NCBI GenBank assembly: GCA_943787575.1
Contig: CALSMY010000003.1
Location: 62,001-126,000 of the forward strand
DNA length: 64,000 nucleotides
DNA from: an uncultured Opitutales bacterium
GTDB lineage: Bacteria > Verrucomicrobiota > Verrucomicrobiia > Opitutales > Seribacteraceae
Reading direction: 5' to 3'
Positions 10,395-19,569 of the stretch are shown one piece after another (position 1 is the first letter of the stretch; every line of letters starts with the position of its first letter). Under the pieces are notes generated by a model, which was not told the origin of the DNA, made no database searches, and was given only the letters and a program-made list of their open reading frames with translations. Both the position numbers and the translations under genes were made by a program.

Positions 10395-10682
10395 TTATTC
10401 TGGTGAATGAGTATCTTCTCTTTCGTGACCCAAATAGGAAGAGGTTGAATAATCATAAAAAATAGGCAGTCCATCCTCTGACTTCACGAAGTATAACCAA
10501 TCTGCTGCTTCATCTTTATAGAGGTAGGGCCAAATATCTGCCTTTGTCCATAACCAACCGTGCTCGCCAGACCACAGCCAAACGCTTCCATTTTGACCCG
10601 AAGAAGAATATAGCCAACCAAGTTCGGCATGGTGTAGCCAGCCTTTTTCATAATAGATAAATGTTCCTATTTTATACGGTTT
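10395..10682 (-). pseudogene. orphan 3' remnant: tryptophan-rich C-terminal module
   Basis: An open frame of about 96 codons not in the ORF track because it has no start codon; an in-frame TAA lies at 10683-10685. It encodes repeated aromatic motifs (KGWLHHAELGWLYSS, SVWLWSGEHGWLW, DWLYFVKSEDGLPIFYDY) ending at the TAA at 10395-10397. The same kind of module ends the proteins at 34653-35990 and 36004-36974 (GWLYF, NWLYFHT, KLMVYSV). It looks like the 3' end of a deleted surface-protein gene, or the last part of a gene broken by an upstream indel. Confidence 0.55.
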
Positions 10683-11026
10683 TTATTTTGATACACGGAG
10701 TATGATGTGGTGCACACACTAGAATCTGATTCTGTATAGCTTAGGGGTCAATGAATATTAGTAGGTGGAAAGAGTGAATTGTTCTCTGTAAATATAATCA
10801 TAAAATCCTTGATGTGCTGACTTTGATCTTACTTTCATTAAAATCTTTATTAAAAAAAAAACTTAATACCCAAGTCTAATATTTAAATGTTTATACTTTA
10901 TGTAATTAGCACTGAGGGCTAATTTAATACCTAATATTTATTTTCGGAAATAGTTCACCGAAAAAAATCTGTATTATCTGTCTATCCGCTTGCGAATAAA
11001 CTACTTTGGAAATAACAATTAGCCTT
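10683..11026. other. AT-rich intergenic region with no gene seen
   Basis: About 340 bases between the module remnant and the solute-binding protein gene. It is very AT-rich (A9 run near 10853, many TAAT stretches). I see no tRNA, strong hairpin or persuasive promoter. The promoter for the ABC transporter genes must lie here or just inside, but no hexamer pair stands out. Confidence 0.5.
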
Positions 11027-12331
11027 ATGGATATTTGTTATCATCGTTTTTCTTTGTCCCTACTGTTCATGTATTTTGGCACCATATTTCAAAGTTTTGG
11101 TGAAGATAAGAACATGTCCCTGTGGATTAGTTCCTTTCAGGATCAGTCCTATTACGAACAGATGGCTGAGATGTATGCCGAAAAGTCAGGCAGTAAGATT
11201 AATTTGCAGGTCGAGGCCTATGGGTTTAGGGAAATGCCGGACAAGCTGGGTGCTGTGATGAGAACAGGGGAAGGAGCACCCGATTTGGTGCAGTTGGATG
11301 AGACCTTTTTTGGGGTATTTCTTAACGGCCCACCCCCTTTTGTTGATTTAACTAAAAAAATTCGGAAAGCTCAGCTAAACAAAACTTTGCACAAACAAAG
11401 ATTGGAGGTTTTTACTTACGAGGGGAAGACATATGGTGTTCCCCAGTCTCTGAGCGCTTTGGTGCTCTATTACCGCAAGGATATGTTTGAGGATTTTAAT
11501 ATCCAACCCGAGGACATTACCACATGGGAAGACTTTGCGAAAGTTGGTGAAAGATTGATGAGCGAGAACGGGCAACGGTTTCTTGCCTTGGATGGCACAC
11601 TGTTTGATTCCCTGCTCCGCCAAAAGGGGAGTGATTTATTTGATGCCAAGGGAAATTTTATACCTGATGAAGATATTGCCGTATCTATCTTATCTGAATT
11701 TGCCAAGATGGCAGAAAAACAGATCGCAGTGCTTCCAGACCGTGGATCCATTTTTGACCCCGTTTTTTTTAGCGGAGATTTGGAAATGGGAGAGGTATTG
11801 TGTGTGATCGGAGCCGATTGGTATGGGCTCGATCTTTTTCAACAATTTGCCCCGGGGATGGAAGGAATGTGGGGAATGCTTCCTTTACCGACCTGGAAAA
11901 AGGCGGATGGTTCCCTGGGTCCACGCACCGCCACCTTTGCCGGGCAGGGACTAATGATCATGAATTCAAGCAAAAAACAGGAAGAGGCCTGGGACTTTAT
12001 CGAATTTGTGATGACGGATGCCGATGCCAATGCCGAACGCTTCCTACAGGGCAATAGTTTTCCCGCATACAAACCGGCATGGAAAGATCCCCGCTTAGTA
12101 AGTGAACAGCCATACTTCGAGCAATCAATGGGTGAGTTATTGATTGAATTAGCCGATGAAATCCCCCCTGTTACAGTAAATCCCAGTCGTCCCCAGGCGA
12201 TTTTTCTAATGAAGGAAAATTTCTTTTCCTCTGTAATGTATGGTACTCTGACTCCCGAGGATACAATTGTGAGAATGCGTCAGGCAATGCAGGGTGGATT
12301 CGGGGATCAACCTCCAGGCGAACAGCCTTGA
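11027..12331 (+). CDS. ABC transporter extracellular solute-binding protein (sugar type)
   Basis: About 434 residues from ATG 11027 (the ORF start at 11006 is a TTG). An N-terminal hydrophobic signal is visible (FSLSLLFMYFGTIFQ). The MalE-like family fold is supported by LWISSFQDQSYYEQMAEMY, APDLVQLDETFF, YGVPQSLSALVLYYRKDMF and the closing PAYKPAWKDPRLV region. It delivers a sugar or sugar derivative to the membrane permeases encoded immediately downstream. Substrate cannot be read from sequence. The stop overlaps a possible TTG start of the permease gene. Confidence 0.85.
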   Translation: MDICYHRFSLSLLFMYFGTIFQSFGEDKNMSLWISSFQDQSYYEQMAEMYAEKSGSKINLQVEAYGFREMPDKLGAVMRTGEGAPDLVQLDETFFGVFLNGPPPFVDLTKKIRKAQLNKTLHKQRLEVFTYEGKTYGVPQSLSALVLYYRKDMFEDFNIQPEDITTWEDFAKVGERLMSENGQRFLALDGTLFDSLLRQKGSDLFDAKGNFIPDEDIAVSILSEFAKMAEKQIAVLPDRGSIFDPVFFSGDLEMGEVLCVIGADWYGLDLFQQFAPGMEGMWGMLPLPTWKKADGSLGPRTATFAGQGLMIMNSSKKQEEAWDFIEFVMTDADANAERFLQGNSFPAYKPAWKDPRLVSEQPYFEQSMGELLIELADEIPPVTVNPSRPQAIFLMKENFFSSVMYGTLTPEDTIVRMRQAMQGGFGDQPPGEQP

Positions 12332-12354
12332 TCGATTTTTGCCTTCGTATTTTG

Positions 12355-13281
12355 ATGCCAAATAAGAGGGCAGGGCATTTATGGGGTAATTCTGGTTCCT
12401 TTCTCTTTTTAACCAGCCCATTTCTTTTATTTTGGGCCTTTTTCTGGGTGGTTCCTTTGTTCACTGGTGTGGACTTGGCGATGCAGGAGAGCCAGCAGTT
12501 TAGCGGGTCGCTACCTGGCACTGGGTATACCCATTCCCCGTTTTCCAATTTTGAACGGGCAATCAACGATCCTAAATTTATACATTCCCTGGAAAATACC
12601 TCGTTATTTGTGGGTGGATCCATCCTCATTACTTTGGGGCTGAGCTTTTTTCTGGCCATATCGGTCTATGAACTAAACAAAAAATTTCAGGGAATTTGTT
12701 TATTTTTGCTCCTCATTCCAAGTTTTGCCCTGCCTGGTAGCCTGGCCACTTTGTTTTATTTATTTTTTCATGGAAAGTCTGGTGCATTGAACCAATTTCT
12801 GGTCATTCCCCTAGGGTTTGATCCAATTAACTGGATGATGGACCCTTCCTGGATTTTACCCTGCCTGGTGCTACAGGCAGTTTGGAGATGGACCGGCGTG
12901 ATTACTTTGGTCCTTTATTGTGGAATACGGGCAATTCCCCACTGGCAATTTGAAGTTGCCCGGATTGAAGGGGCTACTGCCTGGACCAAGGTGCGAACCA
13001 TTCTTTTTCCAGGCACCCGCCATTTGCTCTTGTTTTCTGGTATTTTTCTTTTGGTTGATGGTGTGGCTGCATTTTCTGGAGCGTATAATTTACTCGGTGG
13101 TTCGGGCGGAGTGCTCGATGCTGGACTGCTCTTTGTGACCTATGCCTACCAAGTGGCATTCCCTGGAGGAAGTGGTAGGTTTGATCTGCCCCTGGCATCT
13201 GCTGCCTGTGTGCTGGTGGCAGGCACTACTGCATGTTTTGCATGGTTATTACTACGGGTAAGAAAACGCATGGGGAATTAG
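12355..13281 (+). CDS. ABC sugar transporter permease (MalF-like)
   Basis: About 308 residues from ATG 12355 (MPNKRAGHLWGNSG); a TTG at 12328 overlapping the upstream stop is an alternative. Six transmembrane helices are predicted by eye. The EAA loop that docks the ATPase is EVARIEGATAWTKVRTILFPG at about residues 200-220. This belongs to the MalF/UgpA group of the binding-protein-dependent permeases and forms a heterodimer with the next gene product. Confidence 0.85.
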   Translation: MPNKRAGHLWGNSGSFLFLTSPFLLFWAFFWVVPLFTGVDLAMQESQQFSGSLPGTGYTHSPFSNFERAINDPKFIHSLENTSLFVGGSILITLGLSFFLAISVYELNKKFQGICLFLLLIPSFALPGSLATLFYLFFHGKSGALNQFLVIPLGFDPINWMMDPSWILPCLVLQAVWRWTGVITLVLYCGIRAIPHWQFEVARIEGATAWTKVRTILFPGTRHLLLFSGIFLLVDGVAAFSGAYNLLGGSGGVLDAGLLFVTYAYQVAFPGGSGRFDLPLASAACVLVAGTTACFAWLLLRVRKRMGN

Positions 13282-13284
13282 AAT

Positions 13285-14091
13285 ATGAACCGTTTATTTT
13301 CACCTATTCTCACCGGGTTGGTCCTTCTGATAACCGCTTATCCCTTTGCCTGGATGTTTTTATCCTCTTTCAAAACGAACCGCGAGATATACCAACCTGG
13401 CAAAATGCTTCCGGAATCCTTTGATCCTTTTGCTTACAAACTGTTGTTTTCTGGAGAGTTATTTGATTTTACGGCCGTATTAGTACGATCCCTTTTGCTC
13501 GCGGGCGGGCAGGCGATTTTTGCCTGCCTGGTTACGGCAGCGACTGGGTTTGCTCTGGCCAAGGGAAGATTCCGGGGGAAATCCCTTCTCTTTTGGGCGG
13601 CTTTATTGATTATTTTATATCCCAAACAAGCCATGAGCCTTGCTTTGTTTGAATGGATGGCACGGTTGGAAATTACCGGGAATCTTTATGGACTCATGCT
13701 TTCGGGGGTGGCCAGCGGTTTGGGGGTTATCTTTTTTACCCAAGTCTTTCGAAAAGTGCCCGATGAATTGATCGATCTTGCCAAAGTGGAAGGACAGAGC
13801 CCGTTTTTTTGCTTTTTCACCCTGCTCCCCTTAATTTTTCCAGCCTTGTGCACCTATGGAATCCTCCACTTTTTTCTTTGCTGGCAGGAACATTTACTCC
13901 CCTTGCTGACCCTGGGGTCGGATCAACTTACCTTGCCCCTTGCCCTGGCCAAATTGGGAGATTCCAGTTACCATACACCCGAAGCGGTGGGATTAGCGGC
14001 TGGAGTACTAGCCATGATTCCTCTTTTCTTGCTTTTTGGCTACTTTTTTAGGCGGGTACGCACGGCCTTGGCAGACTGGGTGGTTTCCTGA
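13285..14091 (+). CDS. ABC sugar transporter permease (MalG-like)
   Basis: 268 residues with six hydrophobic helices, the N-terminal AYPFAWMFLSSFKTNREIY typical of MalG/UgpE, and the EAA loop LIDLAKVEGQSPFFCFFTLLPLIFP. It begins 3 bases after the MalF-like stop. The operon lacks an ATPase gene on the same strand; the matching ATPase lies convergently just downstream. Confidence 0.87.
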   Translation: MNRLFSPILTGLVLLITAYPFAWMFLSSFKTNREIYQPGKMLPESFDPFAYKLLFSGELFDFTAVLVRSLLLAGGQAIFACLVTAATGFALAKGRFRGKSLLFWAALLIILYPKQAMSLALFEWMARLEITGNLYGLMLSGVASGLGVIFFTQVFRKVPDELIDLAKVEGQSPFFCFFTLLPLIFPALCTYGILHFFLCWQEHLLPLLTLGSDQLTLPLALAKLGDSSYHTPEAVGLAAGVLAMIPLFLLFGYFFRRVRTALADWVVS

Positions 14092-14096
14092 AGAAT

Positions 14097-15168
14097 TTAG
14101 ATCCGTTTACCGGTATAGCGTTCGAACCAGTGAGCCTGTTCCCACTGGGGAGATATACTCACAGTATCTTTTTCTTTAATGTCTGACCTCGTGGTCTTTA
14201 TGAAAATATTAAGGTCGTCAATTAATACTCCAAATAATCGATGATCTCCCAGGTTTTCGACTCTTTCAATCACCCCAGTGTATGGCTCCGTTTTCTGGAG
14301 CTGAAAGGGTCCAGTTTTCCGGACGTATTCCCAGCGTGATCGACCCTGTGGGCATATCATGATTAGGGAGTGGAAATTGGATGGAACCTGACCGGAATTC
14401 TGACGGAATCCCCTCTTTTTTCTCGATTTTTCCATCAATACAATTCACTCCCGGAGAGCCGAAGAATTCAGCCACAAATCGATGGGCGGGAAGATCATAA
14501 ATTTCCTCTGGTGTGCCCACCTGTAAAACCTCTCCCTTGCGCAATACACAAATTCTTTGACCCAAGGTCATAGCCTCTGCTTGGTCATGGGTCACATAAA
14601 TTGTGGTCCTTGGCCTTTCTTGGTGCAAGCGGGCAAGTTCTGAGCGCATGCCTGCACGGAATTGAGGATCAAGATTACCCAGGGGTTCATCAAATAAATG
14701 AATTTTTGGATCGCGGGCAAGAAGGCGTCCAAGTGCCACCCGTTGGCGTTGTCCGCCACTTAATTGATTAGGTTTACGTCTGAGAAATTCCAGGATTTCC
14801 AACTTTTGGGCGATCCCTTCGACTTTTTTTCGAATTTCAGGGGCTGATTCCCGACGGACCTGCAAACCGTATGCCATATTGTCAAAGACAGAAAGGTGGG
14901 GAAAGAGGGCATAGTTTTGAAAGACCATGCCAAGGTCCCGCTCCTGAGGTGCGAGTTGGTCGGAATCTTTTCCAAATATATCAATCGATCCATGGGTCTG
15001 GTTTTCCAAGCCGGCAATTAAGCGAAGCAATGTACTTTTTCCGCAACCAGACGGACCAACCACCACAAGGAATTCGCCCTCGGCAACTTTGAGGTCGATC
15101 GATTTTAGGGCATGAATATCCGGGGGGAAGGTCTTGCTTACCTGCTTAAATGAAATCGCACTGCTCAT
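14097..15168 (-). CDS. ABC transporter ATPase, MalK/UgpC-like, apparent frameshift in TOBE domain
   Basis: The N-terminal 240 residues form a complete nucleotide-binding domain: Walker A GPSGCGKSTLLRLIAG, Q-loop QNYALFPHL, signature LSGGQRQRVALGRLL, Walker B HLFDEPLGNLD and switch His in YVTHDQAEAM. A C-terminal TOBE regulatory domain begins (GIRPENWTLSAPENGA) and the ORF stops at 14266. The frame with one extra base removed near 14270-14285 continues YTGVIERVENLGDHRLFGVLI to the stop at 14097. As one gene it is about 357 residues, the usual MalK length. It is convergent with the permease operon (5 bases apart), an unusual layout but a natural partner. Confidence 0.85.
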
Positions 15169-15245
15169 GGAAATATACCCACTTTAAGCATGGATGAGCT
15201 GGGGTAAAGCTTTGTCGCTTGAGCATAGAGGTCCGAAAACATAGG

Positions 15246-15989
15246 ATGGAAATTGTGAAGTGTTCACATATTTGCAGGCATACACTTGGAGGATTGGTCC
15301 TCTGGTTCCTTGGTGCTGGCTTCACTGGCTGTCAGACGGAAGCTCCTCAGGTTAAAAGGATTACCAAGACGATGGAAAAGGAATCCCTTGCACGGATGGA
15401 TGGATTGGTCCGCGAGTGTCGGGTATGTCATGGTGTGGAAGAGGCCCAACGGGGGCCCATTCTGGACGGAATGGAATATGGGTACCTCTATGACCAGTTG
15501 CAAAAATTCCGTTCAGGCATACGCGGACAGAACCCCGATAATCGTTCTGAGCACTTAATGGGCATAGGAATTAAGAAAGTAAAGAATGACTTGGAATCTG
15601 CTTATTTGGCCGACTGGTTTGCACGGCAGGAACCCAAACCCGCGGTTCGTACGGTGGTGGGAGACTTGGATCGTGGTAAACTTTTTTACGAGGCTCGTTG
15701 TGTATCATGCCATGGAGAACAGGCGGAAGGAAACCGTTTGCTTGCCGGACCCGCTCTCAACCGTTTGGAAGGCTGGTACTTTCTCGAACAGATGCGCAAG
15801 TTCCGTTCAGGCGACCGGGGATACCACCCGTTGGATGAGTCCGGAAGGGTGATGGCGGCGGCATCCAAAGGAATAACTGATAGCACTTTGCGTGACCTGG
15901 TTGCCTATGTTGTGAGCGCACATGGCCCAGCTGATGCTCCTTCGATGCGCGACCGCATGGTACCGGGAAAATCTGTGAAGCCTTTTTAA
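15246..15989 (+). CDS. diheme cytochrome c lipoprotein (c4-like)
   Basis: About 247 residues from ATG 15246. The N-terminus is a lipoprotein signal with lipobox FTGC (GAGFTGCQTEAP), so the protein is probably anchored in the envelope. Two heme c sites are present, CRVCH near residue 57 and CVSCH near residue 154, each followed by a similar block (YLYDQLQKFRSGIRG and YFLEQMRKFRSGDRG), so the two halves are a tandem duplication as in cytochrome c4. It would act in periplasmic electron transfer. Its 3' end overlaps the convergent murU gene by 4 bases. Confidence 0.85.
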   Translation: MEIVKCSHICRHTLGGLVLWFLGAGFTGCQTEAPQVKRITKTMEKESLARMDGLVRECRVCHGVEEAQRGPILDGMEYGYLYDQLQKFRSGIRGQNPDNRSEHLMGIGIKKVKNDLESAYLADWFARQEPKPAVRTVVGDLDRGKLFYEARCVSCHGEQAEGNRLLAGPALNRLEGWYFLEQMRKFRSGDRGYHPLDESGRVMAAASKGITDSTLRDLVAYVVSAHGPADAPSMRDRMVPGKSVKPF

Positions 15990-16654
15990 GCCCCGTACTG
16001 GGCGTGGAGAGACCCCAGTCGTTCCGGAGTGCCCACATCATCCCATTCTCCTCGATGTAGCCGTCCACCTACCAGGTTGCTGGATATTGCTTGTTTGAGG
16101 CGGGGGACAATGGAAAATTTCTCAACCGTTGCTCCGTCAAGAATGCTCGGGTGGTAGAGAGCGATACCGGCATAGAGGTATTCTGGAGTCTGATGTTCAA
16201 TTACACGGTCTTGGGAAAGAGAGAAATCTCCCCGTTCCCGCCAGTCAGGCTTGGGCACGAGGAAGAGCATTGCCTGATCATCCTGGGGTAAGGCATGAGG
16301 AATAGTGGAAAAATCCAGATCGCACCAGACATCGCCATTAACCACCAAAAAAGTATCGTTTCCTAACAAGGGCAGGGCCTTGGCCAATCCGCCCCCGGTT
16401 TCAAGGGGTTCCGGGCCTTCATCTGAATAAGAGATCGAAAGCCCCCAGGTTGCACCGTTCCCCAAGGCTTCGGGAATTTTAGAGCCTAAGTGTCCAAGAT
16501 TGATCACCACTTCGTTAAATCCTGCAGCGGCCAATTTTTCGAGGTGGTGGACGATTAATGGCTTTCCTCCTACAGTCACAAGGGGTTTGGGAGTATGGTC
16601 AGTCAGGGGGCGTAGGCGATTGCCATAGCCTGCAGCTAGTACCATTGCCTTCAT
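15986..16654 (-). CDS. murU: N-acetylmuramate alpha-1-phosphate uridylyltransferase (MurU-like)
   Basis: 222 residues of a nucleotidyltransferase: the start MKAMVLAAGYGNRLRPLTDHTPKPL carries the G-x-G-x-R-x-x-P-x-T signature, and VVNGDVWCDLDF holds the metal-binding Asp. The C-terminal GEWDDVGTPERLGSL is typical. Length and the adjacent AmgK-like kinase gene distinguish it from larger mannose-1-phosphate guanylyltransferases: in the AmgK-MurU salvage route, recycled MurNAc is phosphorylated at C1 and then converted to UDP-MurNAc, bypassing de novo synthesis. The gene follows the kinase after 6 bases. Confidence 0.8.
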   Translation of the reverse strand: MKAMVLAAGYGNRLRPLTDHTPKPLVTVGGKPLIVHHLEKLAAAGFNEVVINLGHLGSKIPEALGNGATWGLSISYSDEGPEPLETGGGLAKALPLLGNDTFLVVNGDVWCDLDFSTIPHALPQDDQAMLFLVPKPDWRERGDFSLSQDRVIEHQTPEYLYAGIALYHPSILDGATVEKFSIVPRLKQAISSNLVGGRLHRGEWDDVGTPERLGSLHAQYGA

Positions 16655-16660
16655 CGGTTT

Positions 16661-17639
16661 TTAGGAGTCGGGAGAAAGCAGGGATGCCTGTTCCACGAGG
16701 GCCTGGAGATCGCAAAGCTCCGGGTAGGTTTTTAGGACCTGTTTTACATAGCCCAGTACACGGGGAACATCCGCTAAATATTCAGGTTTTCCATCGCGGA
16801 TTTTTAAGCGATGAAAAATACCAACACATTTTAAATGTCTTTGTAATCCCGCCCAATCAAACCATTTGTTGATGGTGCCCTCATCGATTTCCGGTCCGGT
16901 TAAACCACATTGAACAAGTTGTGTGCGGAAACTTCTGACCTGCCGGACTATCCAGTCCTCGGAGTTATCGACATAGCAATCGCGCAACAAGGATACCAAA
17001 TCGTAAGTAATTGGCCCAAACATGGCCCCTTGAAAATCAATAATTCCGGGAGTTCCATCATTGGTTACCAATAGATTGCGGCAATGAAAGTCCCGGTGCA
17101 TGAAGGATTTGGGAATGGTATCGACCCCATCAATCATAGGTTTGGTATATTTTTCGAACTCCTGGCTGGATACATCAGGCAGGCACCATTCCCTAAAGAT
17201 CTCAAGTTCCTTTGATTGCCAGGCACGATCAAAAACAGGCAGTTCAGTGGCCCATTCACCCAAGCTTTTTTGAAATTTAATAATTTCTTCAATGGCAAGC
17301 TCATAGAGATCATTCCTACGCTCACTTGCCAGGGCTTCCTGGTAGTGTAAATCTCCGAAGTCTGAAAGGATGAGAAATCCCTTTTCCAGGTCCTGAAAAT
17401 AAACTTGGGGAACCTGGATTCCAGAATCTTTAAGCTTTTTGGGCAAGATGGACGAAGGGAGCACAGGGTTCCAATTCGGGGGGGGCATCCATTACCACCC
17501 GCGGACCATCTGGAGTGTGAATACGAAAGTAACGACGAAAACTGGCATCTGCCGAGGCGACTTCCAATTCGCAACCACCATAAGGGGTGGATTGATTTAT
17601 CCATTCGCAAAGAAATTCCCTGCGTTCGTCCACCACCAT
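16661..17639 (-). CDS. amgK: AmgK-like anomeric MurNAc/GlcNAc kinase (APH fold), apparent frameshift
   Basis: ATG 17639 is preceded by GGAAG. The N-terminal ORF (VDERREFLCEW, ASFRRYFRIHTPDGP, VVMDAPPELEPC) stops at LAQKA; the adjacent frame continues LKDSGIQVPQVYFQDLEKGFLILSDFGD. The break coincides with an A5 run near 17435-17445 where one base seems missing. The aminoglycoside-phosphotransferase fold is complete: SFMHRDFHCRNLLV (catalytic Asp in HRDFH) and GIIDFQGAMFGPITYDL (metal Asp). Total length is about 326 residues, near that of AmgK. With murU it forms the MurNAc recycling pair. Confidence 0.8.
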
Positions 17640-17685
17640 AACTTCCACAAGTTTGTTTCTCTCTAATTTTTAGGTCCCGTCAAAG

Positions 17686-17712
17686 AAAAAAAAGCGGGCC
17701 AGTCCGACTCCC
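17686..17712 (-). terminator. probable rho-independent terminator after hldD
   Basis: On the minus strand GGGAGTC-GGACT-GGCCC can fold into a small bulged hairpin followed by GC and T8. It lies 50 bases downstream of the hldD stop and before amgK. A wider perfect inverted repeat, AGGTCCCG and CGGGACCT, encloses it (about 17672-17752). Confidence 0.45.
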
Positions 17713-17762
17713 TTTATTGATCGGATAAAAGAGGCAAAAAATATCGGGACCTGAATATGCAA

Positions 17763-18764
17763 TCAGGCACCAAGTCGATGGTCAGGTTTGAGGTATTGCA
17801 CAACATAATCGTGAACCGCTTCCTCGAGTGAAAACAAGGCATTGCTGTAGCCTGCCTCACGAAGCTTTTCAATTTTAGCCTCAGTAAAATATTGGTACTT
17901 ATCGCGGAGGATTTCTGGCATTTCAATAAAACGAATGTTTGGTTCCATACCTAGGGCGGAAAAGATTGCCCGTCCCAGATCGAGCCAGGTGCGTGCTTTT
18001 CCACTTCCGAGGTTAAACAGACCGTTGGTATGATGGTTTTCTCCCAGCCATAAAGACATCAATACGGCATCCTTGACATAGAGAAAATCACGCATTTGCT
18101 CGCCATCCCGGTAGCCTGGATGATGGCTCTTAAATAGGGTCATCTCTTCGGTGCCAGCAATTTGTTCGTAGGCTTTACTCACTACGGAGCGCATACTTCC
18201 CTTGTGCTCTTCATTTGGCCCATAGACATTAAAATATTTGAGTCCCACAATTTGATCGAGCCAACCATTCTCCTGGGCAAGCAGATCAAATTTGTGCTTC
18301 GACCAACCATACAAGTTTAAAGGGGTAAACTTTTTTAAATCCAAATCCTGATCGTCCATTCCCAAGGAACCATCTCCATATGTTGATGCTGAGGAGGCGT
18401 AAACAAAACGAACGCCATTTTCGAGTGACCATTCGCAAAGTTCTCTGGTGTAGCCGAGGTTGTTGTCGTTTAAATATGCCTCGTTGGTCTCGGTAGTGCT
18501 TGAGCAGGCACCGAGGTGGAAAATCGTGGAGACTTCAGAGAGTTCTCCGCTGTTGTCCGCAATCATTTTGCGGAAATTTTCTGGTGTGATCCGGCGGGAA
18601 TAAGAAAGATCCTTGAGGTTGCGCTCCTTCAAATTGTTCGGCTCTGCCCAATCGACCAACCATAGGTTTTGTAAATTTCGATTATTTAATCCCCAAATAA
18701 TTGCACTACCGATGAGACCGGCACCACCGGTGACCACAATGGTGCCACGGGCAAGGTTACTCAT
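17763..18764 (-). CDS. hldD: ADP-L-glycero-D-manno-heptose 6-epimerase
   Basis: About 333 residues from ATG 18764, which overlaps the proC stop by 8 bases. It is an extended short-chain dehydrogenase with NAD(P) motif TIVVTGGAGLIGSAI, catalytic SSASTYG and YGWSKHKFDLL (Y-x-x-x-K), and the family landmarks LKYFNVYGPNE and GYRDGEQMRDFLYVKD. It interconverts ADP-D-glycero- and ADP-L-glycero-manno-heptose for the lipopolysaccharide inner core, indicating a Gram-negative envelope. It is the last gene of a coupled operon with folD, RDD and proC. Confidence 0.9.
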   Translation of the reverse strand: MSNLARGTIVVTGGAGLIGSAIIWGLNNRNLQNLWLVDWAEPNNLKERNLKDLSYSRRITPENFRKMIADNSGELSEVSTIFHLGACSSTTETNEAYLNDNNLGYTRELCEWSLENGVRFVYASSASTYGDGSLGMDDQDLDLKKFTPLNLYGWSKHKFDLLAQENGWLDQIVGLKYFNVYGPNEEHKGSMRSVVSKAYEQIAGTEEMTLFKSHHPGYRDGEQMRDFLYVKDAVLMSLWLGENHHTNGLFNLGSGKARTWLDLGRAIFSALGMEPNIRFIEMPEILRDKYQYFTEAKIEKLREAGYSNALFSLEEAVHDYVVQYLKPDHRLGA

Positions 18765-19569
18765 GAGAAAGTTCCACCGAGCGTGCCCGGGCAGCTTCCA
18801 CGGCATGACGAACAATGGTTCTTAATTCGTCAGCTGAAAAACTTTCCAGTGCTGCCTGGGTGGTCCCATTGGGAGATGTTACCTGGTCGCGCAATTCTTT
18901 GGGCCCTAATTCGGAAGATTCCATGAGCCTGGCAGCTCCGCAAACCGTACTCAGGGCAAGTTCTTTGGCAAGTTTTCCGGATAGTCCAATTGCTCTGGCC
19001 GCCTCTTCCAGGGCACAGGTAAATTCAAAAACATATGCCGGGCCGCTCCCACTTATGGCAGTAACTCGGTCTAAGTCCGCCTCTTCACCGAGTTCGTACG
19101 CTTTTCCAAGAGATGACAGAATTTGTTCAATCATTTTTTGGTCGGGTAGAGAGGGAGGCTGTGCAAACAAGTAACCAGTTACTCCATGCCCAATTTGCCC
19201 GGGAGTGTTAGGCATGGAACGAACCACATTTCGTGCCTGCGGGAAAGCCTTGGAAAGTTTGGCAATGGGAATACCTGCCATAATTGAAAGAATTAGGCAG
19301 CCAGCACTTTTTTCAGAAACGGAGGGGGGGAGTTCGTTAATTTGTTGAGGCTTGCAACCAAGAATAAGTACGGAGGGTGAACTTGCTAACATTTCCTCGA
19401 CTGAATCGAATCGGGAAATCCCTGTGTCCTTGGAGAGTTTTTCTGAGGTTCCATCATTTGCCGAACAGCAGGAAATTTGCTCAGGGGCAAAGGAATTGGT
19501 ACGCAATAAACTATGTACGATGGCGGATACCATTTTACCCGCTCCAATGAAGCCAAGAGACTGGCTCAC
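18757..19569 (-). CDS. proC: pyrroline-5-carboxylate reductase
   Basis: 270 residues. I chose the GTG at 19569 because it overlaps the upstream stop (GTGA) and puts LGFIGAGKMVSAIVHSLL right at the N-terminus. Family motifs include GCKPQQINEL, SIMAGIPIAKL, VVRSMPNTPGQIG and the C-terminal DLDRVTAISGSGPAYVFEF and LRDQVTSPNGTTQAAL. It reduces pyrroline-5-carboxylate to proline with NAD(P)H. The ORF start at 19635 would run into the RDD gene. Confidence 0.92.
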   Translation of the reverse strand: MSQSLGFIGAGKMVSAIVHSLLRTNSFAPEQISCCSANDGTSEKLSKDTGISRFDSVEEMLASSPSVLILGCKPQQINELPPSVSEKSAGCLILSIMAGIPIAKLSKAFPQARNVVRSMPNTPGQIGHGVTGYLFAQPPSLPDQKMIEQILSSLGKAYELGEEADLDRVTAISGSGPAYVFEFTCALEEAARAIGLSGKLAKELALSTVCGAARLMESSELGPKELRDQVTSPNGTTQAALESFSADELRTIVRHAVEAARARSVELSHE

